Assembly: GCA_020249145.1 (NCBI GenBank)
Contig: JADCGF010000007.1
Coordinates: forward strand, 124,001 to 188,000
DNA length: 64,000 nucleotides
Reading direction: 5' to 3'
DNA from: Roseomonas sp.
GTDB taxonomy: Bacteria; Pseudomonadota; Alphaproteobacteria; Acetobacterales; Acetobacteraceae
The notes beneath the pieces are model-generated. The model searched no databases. It saw nothing but the letters and a program-made list of their open reading frames with translations, and was not told the DNA's origin. The position numbers and the translations under genes are program-made. Positions 1-9,013 of this stretch are shown one piece after another (position 1 is the stretch's first letter; each line of letters begins with the position of its first letter).

Positions 1-38
1 TGTTATGAAAAAATCAACCATATTTTTAGGTGTGATTT

Positions 39-2684
39 ATGGATAGTTTCGCCAAAAAAGGAAGAAGGGGCAGGGTATCACAATCACCCATTATCCTGCT
101 GATTTTATGTCTTTTTGCCGCCATCCTGCCCGCCGCGGCACAAACTGGCGCGCAATTCCTTGCCCCGCCCAGCCTGCCGCCTAGCCTGCCAAGTGGGACG
201 AATCTGCCCAACCTTCCCCCTGGCGCGCAGCGCGAGATTCTCGCCCGAGTCCTGGAAGCCGCCAACGCCGCGCCTCTGCCACCCGCTGCCCCGGCACTGC
301 AAGCCACCGCCCCACGCCCCGCACCCAATCTTTCCAGCATCGAGGCCTTTTTCGCCGAAAGGCTGGAACAGGTGGAACTCCGCCAATTCGGCTATGATAC
401 TTTCCGCGGTGGCGCCGCCCCGCCGCCAAGCTTCGGTGCCCTGCCCGGTTCCTACATTTTGGGGCCGGGCGATGAGGTGGTGGTGGCGCTCCGTGGCCGG
501 GCACGGCAAACGCTTTCCCTCAGGATCGGGCGGGATGGCATGCTGCTGCTGCCGGAATTGCCGCCCATCCCCGCCGCCGGGCGCAGCCTTGCTGACCTGC
601 GCGCCGATATGGAAGCCCGTGCGGCGCGGGAGCTTGGCGGTTCTGAAGTCTTCCTTTCCATCGGCCAGATCCGCCAGATCAGCGTTTTCGTGGGTGGTGA
701 GGTGATGCGCCCCGGCTTTCAGCATCTGACCGCGCTCGCGACTGTTTTGGATGCGCTGGCAGCGGCTGAAGGCGTGCGGCGGAGCGGGTCCTTGCGTGCC
801 ATCAGGATCGAGGGGCCAGCGGGGTCGCGGCAGGTGGACCTCTATCCTTTGCTCGCCGATGCGCCGGGGACGGCGGATCTGACCTTGCGGGAGGGTGAGC
901 GGATTCTGGTGCCGCCCCTGGGTGGTGTCGTGGCGATTGCCGGCGATGTCGCCCGGCCCGGCATTTACGAATTGCCGGCACGTCAGGCCGCCATGCCGCT
1001 GGAAGATGCGCTGGCGCTGGCCGGCGGGCCGTTGCGCCCCAGTGGCAATAGGCTTTTGGTGCAGCAAAGCGATGCTCAAGGGCGGCGGAGTTTCGCGGAG
1101 CTTGGGCTCAATGCCAGCCTCAGGCGCGGCGATGCGCTGCTGGTGCGGCCAGGGGCGGATGTGGCGGCCAATACCATTCGCCTTTCCGGGCATGTGGCGA
1201 TGCCGATCACCCGCGCGGCCGGTGGGCGGCAGGGGCTTTCGGTGCGCGGCCTGATTGCGGACCATCGCCAATTGGGGCCTGATCCCTATACGCGCTTCGC
1301 CGTGGTGCTGCGCCCAGATCAGCGGAGCGGCCAGCGCCATTTGCTGCCCTTCGATCTGGCCCGCGCGCTGGAAGGCCGCGGCGGGCCCGCCTTGCGCGAT
1401 GGGGATGAGGTGATTGTCTTCGCCCGCGCGGATATCCAATGGCTTTCAAGCAGCGCCATCCAGCGCGCCTTGCGCGGCGAGGCAACCACGATGCAGGGCG
1501 GGGAATGCGTGGCGCTGACGCAGATTGCCCAGGCCGCGCAGGCCTCCCCCGCCCGCTTCGCCCATGCGCGCGCAACGGGGTTCCCGGAGATGGGCGAGGC
1601 ACGCTGCCCGCGCATTTTTCAGGAAGTGCCGGAATTGGCGGGCTTCCTGCTGGACCACGCCGCGTTGGTAACCGGGGAGGTGCGTGCGCCCGGCCTTTAC
1701 CCGATGATGGAAAACACCCCCATCGCCGATGCGCTGGCAATTGCGGGCGGGGTGACCGCGCTTGGCAATGCGCGTGCGCCAGATGTGGCGCGGGAGGTGC
1801 CGAATCCGGCACTCTCCGGCCAGGTCACGCATGTCAGCCTGGGGGGCGGCGGGGCTAAGGCTGTGTCGCCGCGCCAAGCTTTGCGGGTACCGCGGCGCGA
1901 GGATGCGCTGGATAGCGGGCCGGTGCTGCTGCTGGGCGAATTCCGCAACCCCGGCAGCTATGAATTGCGCCGAGGGGAGCGGCTTTCGGAAGTGATCGCG
2001 CGCGCCGGCGGGCTGACGCCAGAGGCCTTCCCTTATGGCGCGGTCTTCACGCGCGAAAGCGTGCGCCAGCGCCAGCAGGAAGGCTTTGCCCGCACCGCGC
2101 GCGATCTGGAAAGCAGCCTGGTGCAATTGGCCTCAGGCCAGGCTTTGCCCGGTTCACGCGGCGGCACGGCAGATGTTGGCGGCGCCATGAAGGCCGGGCG
2201 CGAATTGGCAGCGACGCTCCGCGAAGCGCGCGCCGCCGGGCGCGTGGTGGTGGAGGCCAATCCCGTGATCCTGCTGGCGCGGCCCGATTTGGACATCGTG
2301 ATGGAACCCGGCGATGTGCTGGCCATGCCAAAGCGCCCGCAGGATGTGACAGTGGTGGGCGCGGTGCTGAACCCTGGCAGCCTGCCCTTTCGCCAAGGCT
2401 GGCGCGCGGCGGAGTATATCCAGGCCTCGGGCGGGGCGCAGCGCTTTGCCGATGCGTCGCGCGTTTTCGTCGTGCTGCCGAATGGGGAAGCAGCGCCGGC
2501 GGGGCAAGGCTACTTCCAGGGCGGCGGGCCGCCCTTGGCGCCGGGTAGCCTGGTGATGCTGCCGCAAGACCCGGCACCGTTTGAGACCTGGGGCTATATT
2601 CGCGACGTCACACAGATTCTGGGGCAGCTCACGATTTCATCGCTGGCATTGGCGGTGGTCGCGCGGGAGGCGCGGCGGAATTAG
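39..2684 (+). CDS. SLBB-domain polysaccharide export protein (Wza/GumB-like)
   Basis: This 881-residue protein is probably the outer-membrane/periplasmic channel component for capsule or exopolysaccharide export. A hydrophobic N-terminal segment (about residues 18-35) looks like a signal peptide. A Poly_export module follows at about 140-230 (YILGPGDEV start), then about six SLBB-like modules recognisable by repeated G-x-V-x-x-P-G starts (for example near 218, 300, 550, 645 and 785). A hydrophobic stretch lies at the extreme C-terminus. It is much longer than Wza (about 380 residues), so it belongs to the multi-SLBB class. The ATG at 39 follows AGG at 28-30. Upstream DNA is AT-rich but cut by the window edge, so partner genes (chain-length regulator, glycosyltransferases) may lie to the left. 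Family call secure; the transported polymer is unknown. Confidence 0.88.
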   Translation: MDSFAKKGRRGRVSQSPIILLILCLFAAILPAAAQTGAQFLAPPSLPPSLPSGTNLPNLPPGAQREILARVLEAANAAPLPPAAPALQATAPRPAPNLSSIEAFFAERLEQVELRQFGYDTFRGGAAPPPSFGALPGSYILGPGDEVVVALRGRARQTLSLRIGRDGMLLLPELPPIPAAGRSLADLRADMEARAARELGGSEVFLSIGQIRQISVFVGGEVMRPGFQHLTALATVLDALAAAEGVRRSGSLRAIRIEGPAGSRQVDLYPLLADAPGTADLTLREGERILVPPLGGVVAIAGDVARPGIYELPARQAAMPLEDALALAGGPLRPSGNRLLVQQSDAQGRRSFAELGLNASLRRGDALLVRPGADVAANTIRLSGHVAMPITRAAGGRQGLSVRGLIADHRQLGPDPYTRFAVVLRPDQRSGQRHLLPFDLARALEGRGGPALRDGDEVIVFARADIQWLSSSAIQRALRGEATTMQGGECVALTQIAQAAQASPARFAHARATGFPEMGEARCPRIFQEVPELAGFLLDHAALVTGEVRAPGLYPMMENTPIADALAIAGGVTALGNARAPDVAREVPNPALSGQVTHVSLGGGGAKAVSPRQALRVPRREDALDSGPVLLLGEFRNPGSYELRRGERLSEVIARAGGLTPEAFPYGAVFTRESVRQRQQEGFARTARDLESSLVQLASGQALPGSRGGTADVGGAMKAGRELAATLREARAAGRVVVEANPVILLARPDLDIVMEPGDVLAMPKRPQDVTVVGAVLNPGSLPFRQGWRAAEYIQASGGAQRFADASRVFVVLPNGEAAPAGQGYFQGGGPPLAPGSLVMLPQDPAPFETWGYIRDVTQILGQLTISSLALAVVAREARRN

Positions 2685-2699
2685 GGCACCTTCGCGCGC

Positions 2700-2719
2700 G
2701 CCAAGTGAAACCACTTGGC
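2700..2719. repeat. Inverted repeat, copy A of a dispersed family
   Basis: GCCAAGTG and CACTTGGC form 8-bp perfect arms around a 4-base loop, followed by CTTTCAGATGCTCCCGCC. The copy at 30850 has the same arms and a similar flank (CTT, an A-rich stretch, GCTCC, GCC), and the one at 60261 has a looser match. It lies between the SLBB gene and the next Bug receptor gene and has no T-tract, so it is more likely a dispersed palindromic element than a classical terminator. Confidence 0.6.
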
Positions 2720-2822
2720 TTTCAGATGCTCCCGCCCGATGTGCCAGCGTCATCGCAGGGGCTTGCGGGCCCGGTCCGGGCGCCGCAAGCTTGCCGCCAT
2801 TATCGGGAAACGGACAGAAAAC

Positions 2823-3815
2823 ATGAATTTCACCTCAACGCGCCGCGCGATGCTGACTGCCCTTGCCGCAACGCCAATGCTGTCGCCAGCGCTGCGCGCG
2901 CAGGCCGCCTTCCCCGATAAGCCCATCCGACTGATCGTGCCTTTCGCGCCGGGCGGGAATTCGGACCTGACGGCGCGCGCCTGTGCGCCGGCCATGTCGG
3001 CAAAGCTTGGCCAGCCTGTGGTGGTGGAAAATCGCGCGGGGGCGGGCGGCAGTGTCGCCGCGCAGCAGGTCGCGCGGATGCGGCCGGATGGGTATACGAT
3101 TCTGCTTGGGTCCAATGGGCCGCTGACGATCAACCCCACCGTGCAGGCCAATCTGGGCTATGACCCGCTGCGCGACTTCATGCCGATTGGGCTTTTTGTG
3201 CGCACACCGATGGTGATTGCCGTGCATCGCAGCCTGCCGGTGCAAACGGTTGCGGAGCTTGTCGCGCATTCAAAGGCCAATCCGGGGAGGCTCGGCTTCG
3301 GGTCTTCGGGCATTGCCAGCGCGGCGCATCTTTCGCTCGAGATGTTCAACGCGGCGACCGGGGCGGGCATTACGCATATTCCCTATGGCAGCGGGGGCGC
3401 GCTGACGCCGGACCTTATCTCCGGCACGATTTCTGGCGCCATTACGGAGATTTCCACAGCCCTGCCGCTACACCGGGAAGGGGCGGTGCGGATTTTGGCG
3501 GTAGCGGCGGCGGATCGGCTACCGCAAGCCCCCGAATTGCCCACCGCGAATGAGGCCGGGGTTGCCGGTTATCAGGCTGCGGCTTTTGTTGGCATTGTGG
3601 CGCCAACGGGTGTGCCCGAAAATGTCGTGAAGGCTCTTGGCGAGGCTGTCGCCGCCGCCGTCGCCGACCCTTCGGTGCGGTCTCGGTTGGAAGGCATGGG
3701 CAGCCTGATGGCCAGCACCACCGAGGCAACGCCGGCGGGCTTTGCTGCCTTTCTGCAGCGCGAGACGGCATGGACCCGCACGGCGGCGGAACGTGCGGGG
3801 CTCCGGGCGGGGTAA
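2823..3815 (+). CDS. Bug-family tripartite tricarboxylate transporter substrate-binding protein
   Basis: A 330-residue periplasmic solute receptor of the Bug/TctC family, which normally captures carboxylates or other small acids for a TctAB-type transporter. The N-terminus has a TSTRRAML twin-arginine-like start and a cleavable hydrophobic segment ending near LRAQA. The family hallmark follows: FPDKPIRLIVPFAPGG, then VVVENRAGAGG and DGYTILLGSNGPLTINP. I chose the ATG at 2823 because it starts directly at the signal peptide; an upstream in-frame ATG at 2715 lies inside the repeat at 2700 and would add an untypical leader. No tctA/tctB genes are nearby, as is common for these amplified orphan receptors. 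Ligand unknown. Confidence 0.9.
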   Translation: MNFTSTRRAMLTALAATPMLSPALRAQAAFPDKPIRLIVPFAPGGNSDLTARACAPAMSAKLGQPVVVENRAGAGGSVAAQQVARMRPDGYTILLGSNGPLTINPTVQANLGYDPLRDFMPIGLFVRTPMVIAVHRSLPVQTVAELVAHSKANPGRLGFGSSGIASAAHLSLEMFNAATGAGITHIPYGSGGALTPDLISGTISGAITEISTALPLHREGAVRILAVAAADRLPQAPELPTANEAGVAGYQAAAFVGIVAPTGVPENVVKALGEAVAAAVADPSVRSRLEGMGSLMASTTEATPAGFAAFLQRETAWTRTAAERAGLRAG

Positions 3816-3825
3816 GCTAGGCTGA

Positions 3826-4812
3826 TTACAAATCAACCTTGATATTGGCGCGCTTAATCACATCACGCCATTTGTCGCGTTCCGCTTCCAGTCGCTTGTC
3901 GCCATCAGCGGGCGTTGAGCCAACGTAATCAAAACCCATTTCCTCAAAGCGCTTCATCACATCAGGCTGGCGCGCGGCGGCGATGGCCACTTCATGCAGG
4001 CGATTGACAGCACGATCAGGTGTCGCTTTCGGCGCTACCAGCATCGCCCAGGTATAGACATCGTACTCCTTCAAGCGCGGATCGCTTTCCGCCATGGTCG
4101 GCACATTCGGCAATTGTTTGATCCGTTCACGCACCATGGTGGCCAGCGGGCGCACCGTGCCGGCGCTGATCTGGCCGGAAGCGCCCGGCACATCGGCAAA
4201 CACCATATCCACTTCGCCCGCAAGCAGGGCGGTAATCGCCGGACCACTGCCGCGATAGGCCACATGGGTCAGGTCCACGCCCATCATCAGCTTATAAAGT
4301 TCTCCACCCAAATGGAGCGGCGTGCCACTGCCCGCTGACCCGTAATTCAGCCTATTGCCGCGCTCCCGCACCATGGCATGAAACCCGGCGATATCGCGGG
4401 CCGGGCTATCGGCGCGCACAATCAGCACATAGGGCGAGGTGGAAATCAGGCTGATCACGCGAAGCTGCGCCACCGGATCATAAGGCATGGGATCAGCCGT
4501 GAGCGGCGCCGTCAGGAAGGAGATGGAGCCCATCAGAATCGTATGCCCATCTGGCCGCGCCTGCACCACGGCGCGGGTGCCGATGGTGGCGCCGGCGCCT
4601 GCGCGGTTTTCCACCGTGACCGCCTGGCCCAGCAATTCGGCCATTTTGGGCGCCAGCAGCCGCGCCGCGATATCGGGCGTGCCGCCAGGGGCGAAGGGGA
4701 CAATCATATTCACCGCGCGATCAGGAAAGGCGCCTTGCGCGAAGGCGGCGGGGGCGAGCGCACTGCTGCCGGCCAGGGCAAGCGCATGACGGCGGGACAA
4801 GGTAAGGGGCAT
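3826..4812 (-). CDS. Bug-family tripartite tricarboxylate transporter substrate-binding protein
   Basis: A 328-residue periplasmic receptor of the same family as its convergent neighbour. It has a signal peptide (MPLTLSRRHALALAG up to AAFAQG) and the Bug motifs FPDRAVNMIVPFAPGG, VTVENRAGAGA and DGHTILMGS. The two receptors converge with only 10 bases between their stop codons and are clearly diverged, so they are probably not a recent duplication. The start at 4812 is supported by AAAGGA 8 bases upstream; an in-frame ATG at 4848 lacks this. It may be the distal gene of the minus-strand run that begins with the GGT-like gene at 8850. Ligand unknown. Confidence 0.9.
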   Translation of the reverse strand: MPLTLSRRHALALAGSSALAPAAFAQGAFPDRAVNMIVPFAPGGTPDIAARLLAPKMAELLGQAVTVENRAGAGATIGTRAVVQARPDGHTILMGSISFLTAPLTADPMPYDPVAQLRVISLISTSPYVLIVRADSPARDIAGFHAMVRERGNRLNYGSAGSGTPLHLGGELYKLMMGVDLTHVAYRGSGPAITALLAGEVDMVFADVPGASGQISAGTVRPLATMVRERIKQLPNVPTMAESDPRLKEYDVYTWAMLVAPKATPDRAVNRLHEVAIAAARQPDVMKRFEEMGFDYVGSTPADGDKRLEAERDKWRDVIKRANIKVDL

Positions 4813-4869
4813 CGGCGTTTCCTTTGAGCTTGATACTATCTTGCCCAATCCAGGCGCTGGCGAAAAGAC

Positions 4870-6132
4870 TTATTGACTGCGCAGCCCATTGGCCGGCACC
4901 TCACGCGGCAGCAAATGCGCGCGCCAGAAAAGCGCAATCGCCACCGTGCACAAGGCGCCAAACCCCGCGTAAAGCGCGCCGGCATCGGCGAAGCCGATTT
5001 CACCCACCAAAGGCCCGGCCAGCATCAGCCCAACCGGCAGGCCGTAGACTGCCAGCATGCGCAGCCCCATCACGCGACCGCGAAACTCCTGCAACGTGAT
5101 CCTCAGCAGCAGCACCGCCAGCGGCACCATGCAAAAGCTTTGCACAAACCCCGCCAGCGCCAGCACCACGCCACCCATTACAGGGTCCGTCAGGCGCGCG
5201 AAAACCAGCAGCAGCAAGAACCAGGACAGCGACGCCGCCAGCATGGTGCGCGCGGGTGGCAGCCCCCCTCCCCGCGCGCTGATGAAAAGCGAACCGAGCA
5301 TCGCACCACCGGCGAAACTCGCGGACAAATAACCAAGCCCGGTGCGATCCAGCCCGTAAACATCACGCGCCACATGCGGCAGCAGCCCCCCGCTGATCGG
5401 ATAGGCGGCGAAATTAGCCAGGCACGCCAGCAGCAGCGCCGCCAGCACGGGCGGTGTTGCGCGGGCATAGGCAATGCCATCGCCAAGATCGGCCCAGGGG
5501 GTTTTCATCACGACCCCTTGGGCGGCGCGCGCAGGTGGTTCATCCACCTGCAAGGTCAGCAGAAAGGCGCAAAGGTATATGGCCGTCACCGCCATATAGG
5601 CCGGACCAATGCCGAGAAACGCAACCAGCCCCGCCCCGGTCAGTGCACCAATCACGCGGGCACTATCGGCGCTCATGCGTTCAATCCCCATCGCACCCAT
5701 CAGCAAGGGGGGCGGCATGCCGGCTGCAATCAGCGCATTGCGCATGCCCATATCGGAAGGACGCACCAGGCCGCTCAGGAAGGCCACGCCACAAACAAGC
5801 CATGGGGAAAGCAGCCCTGCCATGGCGCAAAGCGTCAGCACCGCCGCCAGCACCGCATACCAGGCCCGCATGGAGGACAGCACGCGCCGATGCCCAACCC
5901 TATCCCCCATCACACCAAACATGGGCGACAGCAGCGTGCCGATCAGCAGCAGGGACCCAAAAATGGCAAGCCAGGTGACCGATCCCGTCTCAGTCAGCAC
6001 ATACCAGCCCAGGATGATCGTCTCCATCTCAAAGGCCCAGGAGGTGGCAAGATCAGCCGGCCATTGAAACCGAAAGCCGCGCTGCCCGAAGGGCGCAAGA
6101 ACGCCTGTGGCGCGGAGCTTCCCGCCTGCCAT
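4870..6132 (-). CDS. MFS transporter (EntS/MFS_3-like)
   Basis: A 420-residue inner-membrane protein with about 12 hydrophobic helices, beginning with WPADLATSWAFEMETIILGWYVL and the loop-2/3 motif MGDRVGHRRVL typical of the major facilitator superfamily. The first half resembles the enterobactin-exporter-like MFS_3 group, so efflux is more likely than uptake. I chose the ATG at 6132, preceded by GGGGGAAACGAT. The open frame extends to 6477, but that extension is soluble, unrelated to MFS proteins and overlaps the end of the aminotransferase gene. The 172-base gap to that gene contains a perfect palindrome (6284-6300). Substrate unknown. Confidence 0.85.
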   Translation of the reverse strand: MAGGKLRATGVLAPFGQRGFRFQWPADLATSWAFEMETIILGWYVLTETGSVTWLAIFGSLLLIGTLLSPMFGVMGDRVGHRRVLSSMRAWYAVLAAVLTLCAMAGLLSPWLVCGVAFLSGLVRPSDMGMRNALIAAGMPPPLLMGAMGIERMSADSARVIGALTGAGLVAFLGIGPAYMAVTAIYLCAFLLTLQVDEPPARAAQGVVMKTPWADLGDGIAYARATPPVLAALLLACLANFAAYPISGGLLPHVARDVYGLDRTGLGYLSASFAGGAMLGSLFISARGGGLPPARTMLAASLSWFLLLLVFARLTDPVMGGVVLALAGFVQSFCMVPLAVLLLRITLQEFRGRVMGLRMLAVYGLPVGLMLAGPLVGEIGFADAGALYAGFGALCTVAIALFWRAHLLPREVPANGLRSQ

Positions 6133-6283
6133 ATCGTTTCCCCCTTGCCGCGCTGATCGGGCGGACTTTGCCCATGATGCCCTAATCAGGGGCGCGCGCC
6201 AGGGGGTTATCCGCTGTCTTTCCGAGAACCGGTGCCGTTCACTTTCCTTCGCGGGACACGGCCCAAACCATTGCGTGATGGCG

Positions 6284-6300
6284 TTTTCCGAATCGGAAAA
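6284..6300. repeat. Perfect AT-rich palindrome TTTTCCGA-A-TCGGAAAA
   Basis: Two 8-base arms meet with a single central base, directly after the aminotransferase stop and about 150 bases upstream of the MFS start. As RNA it could only form a 6-bp stem with a 5-base loop and has no following U-run, so a terminator is unlikely. It could be a protein-binding site or a degenerate copy of an alphaproteobacterial GCGTTTTCCG-type repeat. Confidence 0.4.
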
Positions 6301-6304
6301 ATCC

Positions 6305-7474
6305 TTACCTACCCAACCACCGCGCCAAGCGTTCTGGCGCTGCCGCCATATCCGCTTCCCGCCCGCAATAGGAAAAGCGCAAAAACCGCCCGCCGCGGCC
6401 ACGGTCAAAATCAAGCCCGGTGGTGGCGGCAATCCCCGCCCCTTCCAGCATGGCGGCCGAAAAGGCTGCGCTGTCATTCGTCAGCGCCGAGACATCGCAC
6501 CAGAGATAAAACGCGCCATCAGCCGCCGCGATCCGGTCAAACCCAGCCTTCGGCAGGCCGGCCAGAAGGGCAGCGCGGCTGCGTGCATAGGCGGCCTTGT
6601 TGCCTTCCAACTCGTCGCGGCACTCCATGGCGGCCTCTGCCGCGACTTGCGCGATATGGGGCGCGCTGATGAACATGTTTTGCGCCAGGCATTCCACCGG
6701 GCGGATCAGATCATCGGGCAGCACCAGCCAGCCGATGCGCCAGCCGGTCATGGACCAGTATTTGGAAAAACTATTCACCACCACGGCTGATTCGCTGAAA
6801 GCCGCCGCGCTGCTTTCGGCAATCGTGCCCCAGCTCAGCCCGTGATAAATCTCATCACTGATCAGCCGCACGCCCTCCGCATGGCACCAGCGGGCAATCG
6901 CCGCCAATTCATCTGGCGCCAGCATGGTGCCGGCGGGATTGCAGGGGCTTGCGATAATCAGCCCCGCCGGACGCGGGTCGAGCTTTTCCAGCATCGCCAC
7001 ATTTGGCTGAAAACGTGTTGCGGTGTCGCATTCCAGCAATTGCGGGCGCATCCCCAGCGCTTGAAGGATATTCGCATAGGGCGGGTAGAAGGGTGCGGCC
7101 ATGGCAATTGCATCGCCCGGATCAAAGGCCGCCAGAAACGCCAGCGGAAAGGCGCCCGAAGCGCCCATGGTCACCGCAATGCGCCGCGCCGGGACCATCA
7201 GCCCGTAATGATCCAGATAATGCCGCGCGATGCGTTCGCGGAGTGAAACCAGCCCAAAGGCTTCCGTATAGCCAAGCGGCGCGCCGGCATTGAGCGCGCG
7301 AATGGCGGCCTCAGCCGCCCCGCGCGGGGCGCCAGTGCTGGGTTGGCCGACCTCCATCCGTATGATCCCGGGCGCACCGGGCGGCAAGCTGGCAGCACGC
7401 GCATTGGCCGCCGAAATCACATCCATCACCAGGAAGGGCGGCGCCTCAGCCCCGCGACCGGTCTTGAGCGCCAT
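6305..7474 (-). CDS. Class I/II pyridoxal-phosphate aminotransferase
   Basis: A 389-residue fold-type I PLP enzyme. Visible features are GYTEAFGLVSLRERIARHY near residue 73, the NPAGT substrate/PLP-binding segment (about 170-176), the DEIYHGL segment (PLP-pyridine aspartate) and the Schiff-base lysine in NSFSKYWSMTGWRIGW. It likely transaminates an amino acid in the cytosol; the family (aspartate/aromatic/MalY-like) does not fix the substrate. The ATG at 7474 lies 2 bases from the stop of the upstream GGT-like gene, so the two are probably cotranscribed. A link between peptide or glutamyl breakdown and amino-acid use is possible but is inference. Confidence 0.9.
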   Translation of the reverse strand: MALKTGRGAEAPPFLVMDVISAANARAASLPPGAPGIIRMEVGQPSTGAPRGAAEAAIRALNAGAPLGYTEAFGLVSLRERIARHYLDHYGLMVPARRIAVTMGASGAFPLAFLAAFDPGDAIAMAAPFYPPYANILQALGMRPQLLECDTATRFQPNVAMLEKLDPRPAGLIIASPCNPAGTMLAPDELAAIARWCHAEGVRLISDEIYHGLSWGTIAESSAAAFSESAVVVNSFSKYWSMTGWRIGWLVLPDDLIRPVECLAQNMFISAPHIAQVAAEAAMECRDELEGNKAAYARSRAALLAGLPKAGFDRIAAADGAFYLWCDVSALTNDSAAFSAAMLEGAGIAATTGLDFDRGRGGRFLRFSYCGREADMAAAPERLARWLGR

Positions 7475-7476
7475 GA

Positions 7477-8850
7477 TCAGCGCCCAAAGCTGCCCAGCGC
7501 GACCCCACCGCCGCGCGGATCGGCGGCGCCAATGCAGGCCGGGCCATTGGTCGGCACCAGCCCGGCGCAGGAAATGGTCACGCCCCGCCCTGGCGCCGGC
7601 ACCGCCGCGAAGGGATCAGCCGGGCCGCCCCTACGCTGCACCGCGGCCAAAGGCATGGCGGTTGCCGCCAAAGCGGCCTGCCCGCCACTGCCCGAAGCCG
7701 CCGCGCGGAAGCGGCGCAAATCAGGCCGCGCCAGTATAGCAACTGGCAAGGGGGCGGCCTGCACCTGGCCGATGCCCGGTGCAGCGGCCAGCAATATGCC
7801 GGTGCCCGGCACAATACGCCCCGTGCCGAAAAGGTTGTTCATGCTGAAGGCGCAGGATACCGCATTGCCTTCCCGGTCCAGCGTGATCAGCGAAGCCCCT
7901 GCCCCCGCCCCGGCTGCGCCATCCACGCCCGGAATCTGCCCTGCCATCGCGGCTTGCAGCGCGCCAGCCATGCCCGACGATGCCTCGGTGCTCAGCAGGA
8001 CCAGATCGGACCCAAGGGCCGAGCGCGACGGACCGCCCACACGCACCCGCGTCGTGCGGAGTTCGGCTTCGGTCAGGCCCCCGCCTGACATGATGGACCC
8101 TTCCACCAGCCGCTCCGCCAAACTGCCCTGATAAAGATCACCAATCCCAAGCGGCGCGGCGCGGAGCTGTGCGAGTGTCGCGCTCAAATCCGGCTGGGTG
8201 ATGCGGTCATCAAGCCGCAGCACACCGCCGCCCGGGCGGGCGAAAACCTGCCTGGCGCTGGGGTCAGCCAATAAGGGGCCGGCCACAACGGCCAGATCAT
8301 CGGCCAGCGTGCGGCTGATTTCTGTCCCAAGGCGGGCCAGATCCTCGGCAGGGCGGATCAGATCCTCGATTCTGAAGCGCCCGGCATTCAGATGCAGCGC
8401 GAAAAGCCCGCGCGCCATGGCCGGCAAGGCGGCCGGCCGGTCCGTGCCCTGGGGTATTTCGGTGCGCGCACCGGCGGGGAAGATGATGGCGCGCGCCGTG
8501 CCGCGCTGCGCATCCAAAGCGACGCATGCGCCGCCACCGCCAAGCCCGGCGCGGGAAGGCAGCGTCACTGCCATGGTGAAGGCGCCCGCCACCGCAGCAT
8601 CCACCGCAGAGCCGCCACCTGAGAGGATATCGCGCGCCACAATCGCCGCGCGGGGCTCATCCGCCGCCACGCCGCCCAGGAAGCCAGAGACATGGCCCGG
8701 CGTGCCAAAGGGGATATTCGAACGACCTGTCACAGCATCAACCGTGCGATCCACGGTGGATTCCACCGCTTGGCAGCCCACCAGGAGCACGCCAAGCCCC
8801 AAGCCGAGCAAACCCCTTCCCCAACTGAACCTGCCGCCATGCTGCATCAT
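7477..8850 (-). CDS. Gamma-glutamyltransferase-family lipoprotein, probably catalytically altered
   Basis: This 457-residue protein matches the gamma-glutamyltranspeptidase fold: AAIVARDILSGGGSAVDAAVAGAFTMAV and LPSRAGLGGGGACVAL near the N-terminus, DREGNAVSCAFSMNNLFGTG near 325-344, and SGSGGQ further on. The start has a lipobox (LLVGC, Cys26), implying membrane anchoring. In active GGTs the small subunit begins with a catalytic Thr in TTH-[FY]-SVVD; here the aligned segment is AGAGASLITLD (about 315-325) with no Thr at that place, so self-processing and transfer activity are doubtful. It is also shorter than the usual 530-580 residues. The start at 8850 has AGGAAG upstream; a longer frame to 9483 overlaps the DsbA-like gene and is rejected. 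It is the first gene of the run with the aminotransferase. Confidence 0.82.
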   Translation of the reverse strand: MMQHGGRFSWGRGLLGLGLGVLLVGCQAVESTVDRTVDAVTGRSNIPFGTPGHVSGFLGGVAADEPRAAIVARDILSGGGSAVDAAVAGAFTMAVTLPSRAGLGGGGACVALDAQRGTARAIIFPAGARTEIPQGTDRPAALPAMARGLFALHLNAGRFRIEDLIRPAEDLARLGTEISRTLADDLAVVAGPLLADPSARQVFARPGGGVLRLDDRITQPDLSATLAQLRAAPLGIGDLYQGSLAERLVEGSIMSGGGLTEAELRTTRVRVGGPSRSALGSDLVLLSTEASSGMAGALQAAMAGQIPGVDGAAGAGAGASLITLDREGNAVSCAFSMNNLFGTGRIVPGTGILLAAAPGIGQVQAAPLPVAILARPDLRRFRAAASGSGGQAALAATAMPLAAVQRRGGPADPFAAVPAPGRGVTISCAGLVPTNGPACIGAADPRGGGVALGSFGR

Positions 8851-9013
8851 TCGGTTATTCTTCCTGACTGGCCGCGCGCCAGCAAGCGCGTCGCGAAGGG
8901 GATTAGCATAGAAGTGGCCGAGTCCAAGCGTCGCGGTGCGAGAATGATGGCTTGCCTCCTTGGCCGGACCGGGCTTGGCTAGCGTCAAACGCGACGCCGG
9001 GAAACCCGCCACC

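Noticed and set aside
105..1439. Long antisense frame inside the SLBB gene
   Set aside because: It is the mirror image of a GC-rich coding gene: no family features, no ribosome site and an Arg/Gly/Ala-rich product.
4873..6156. 427-codon plus-strand frame opposite the MFS gene
   Set aside because: The product is Gln/His/Arg-rich low complexity, whereas the minus-strand reading is a normal 12-helix transporter.
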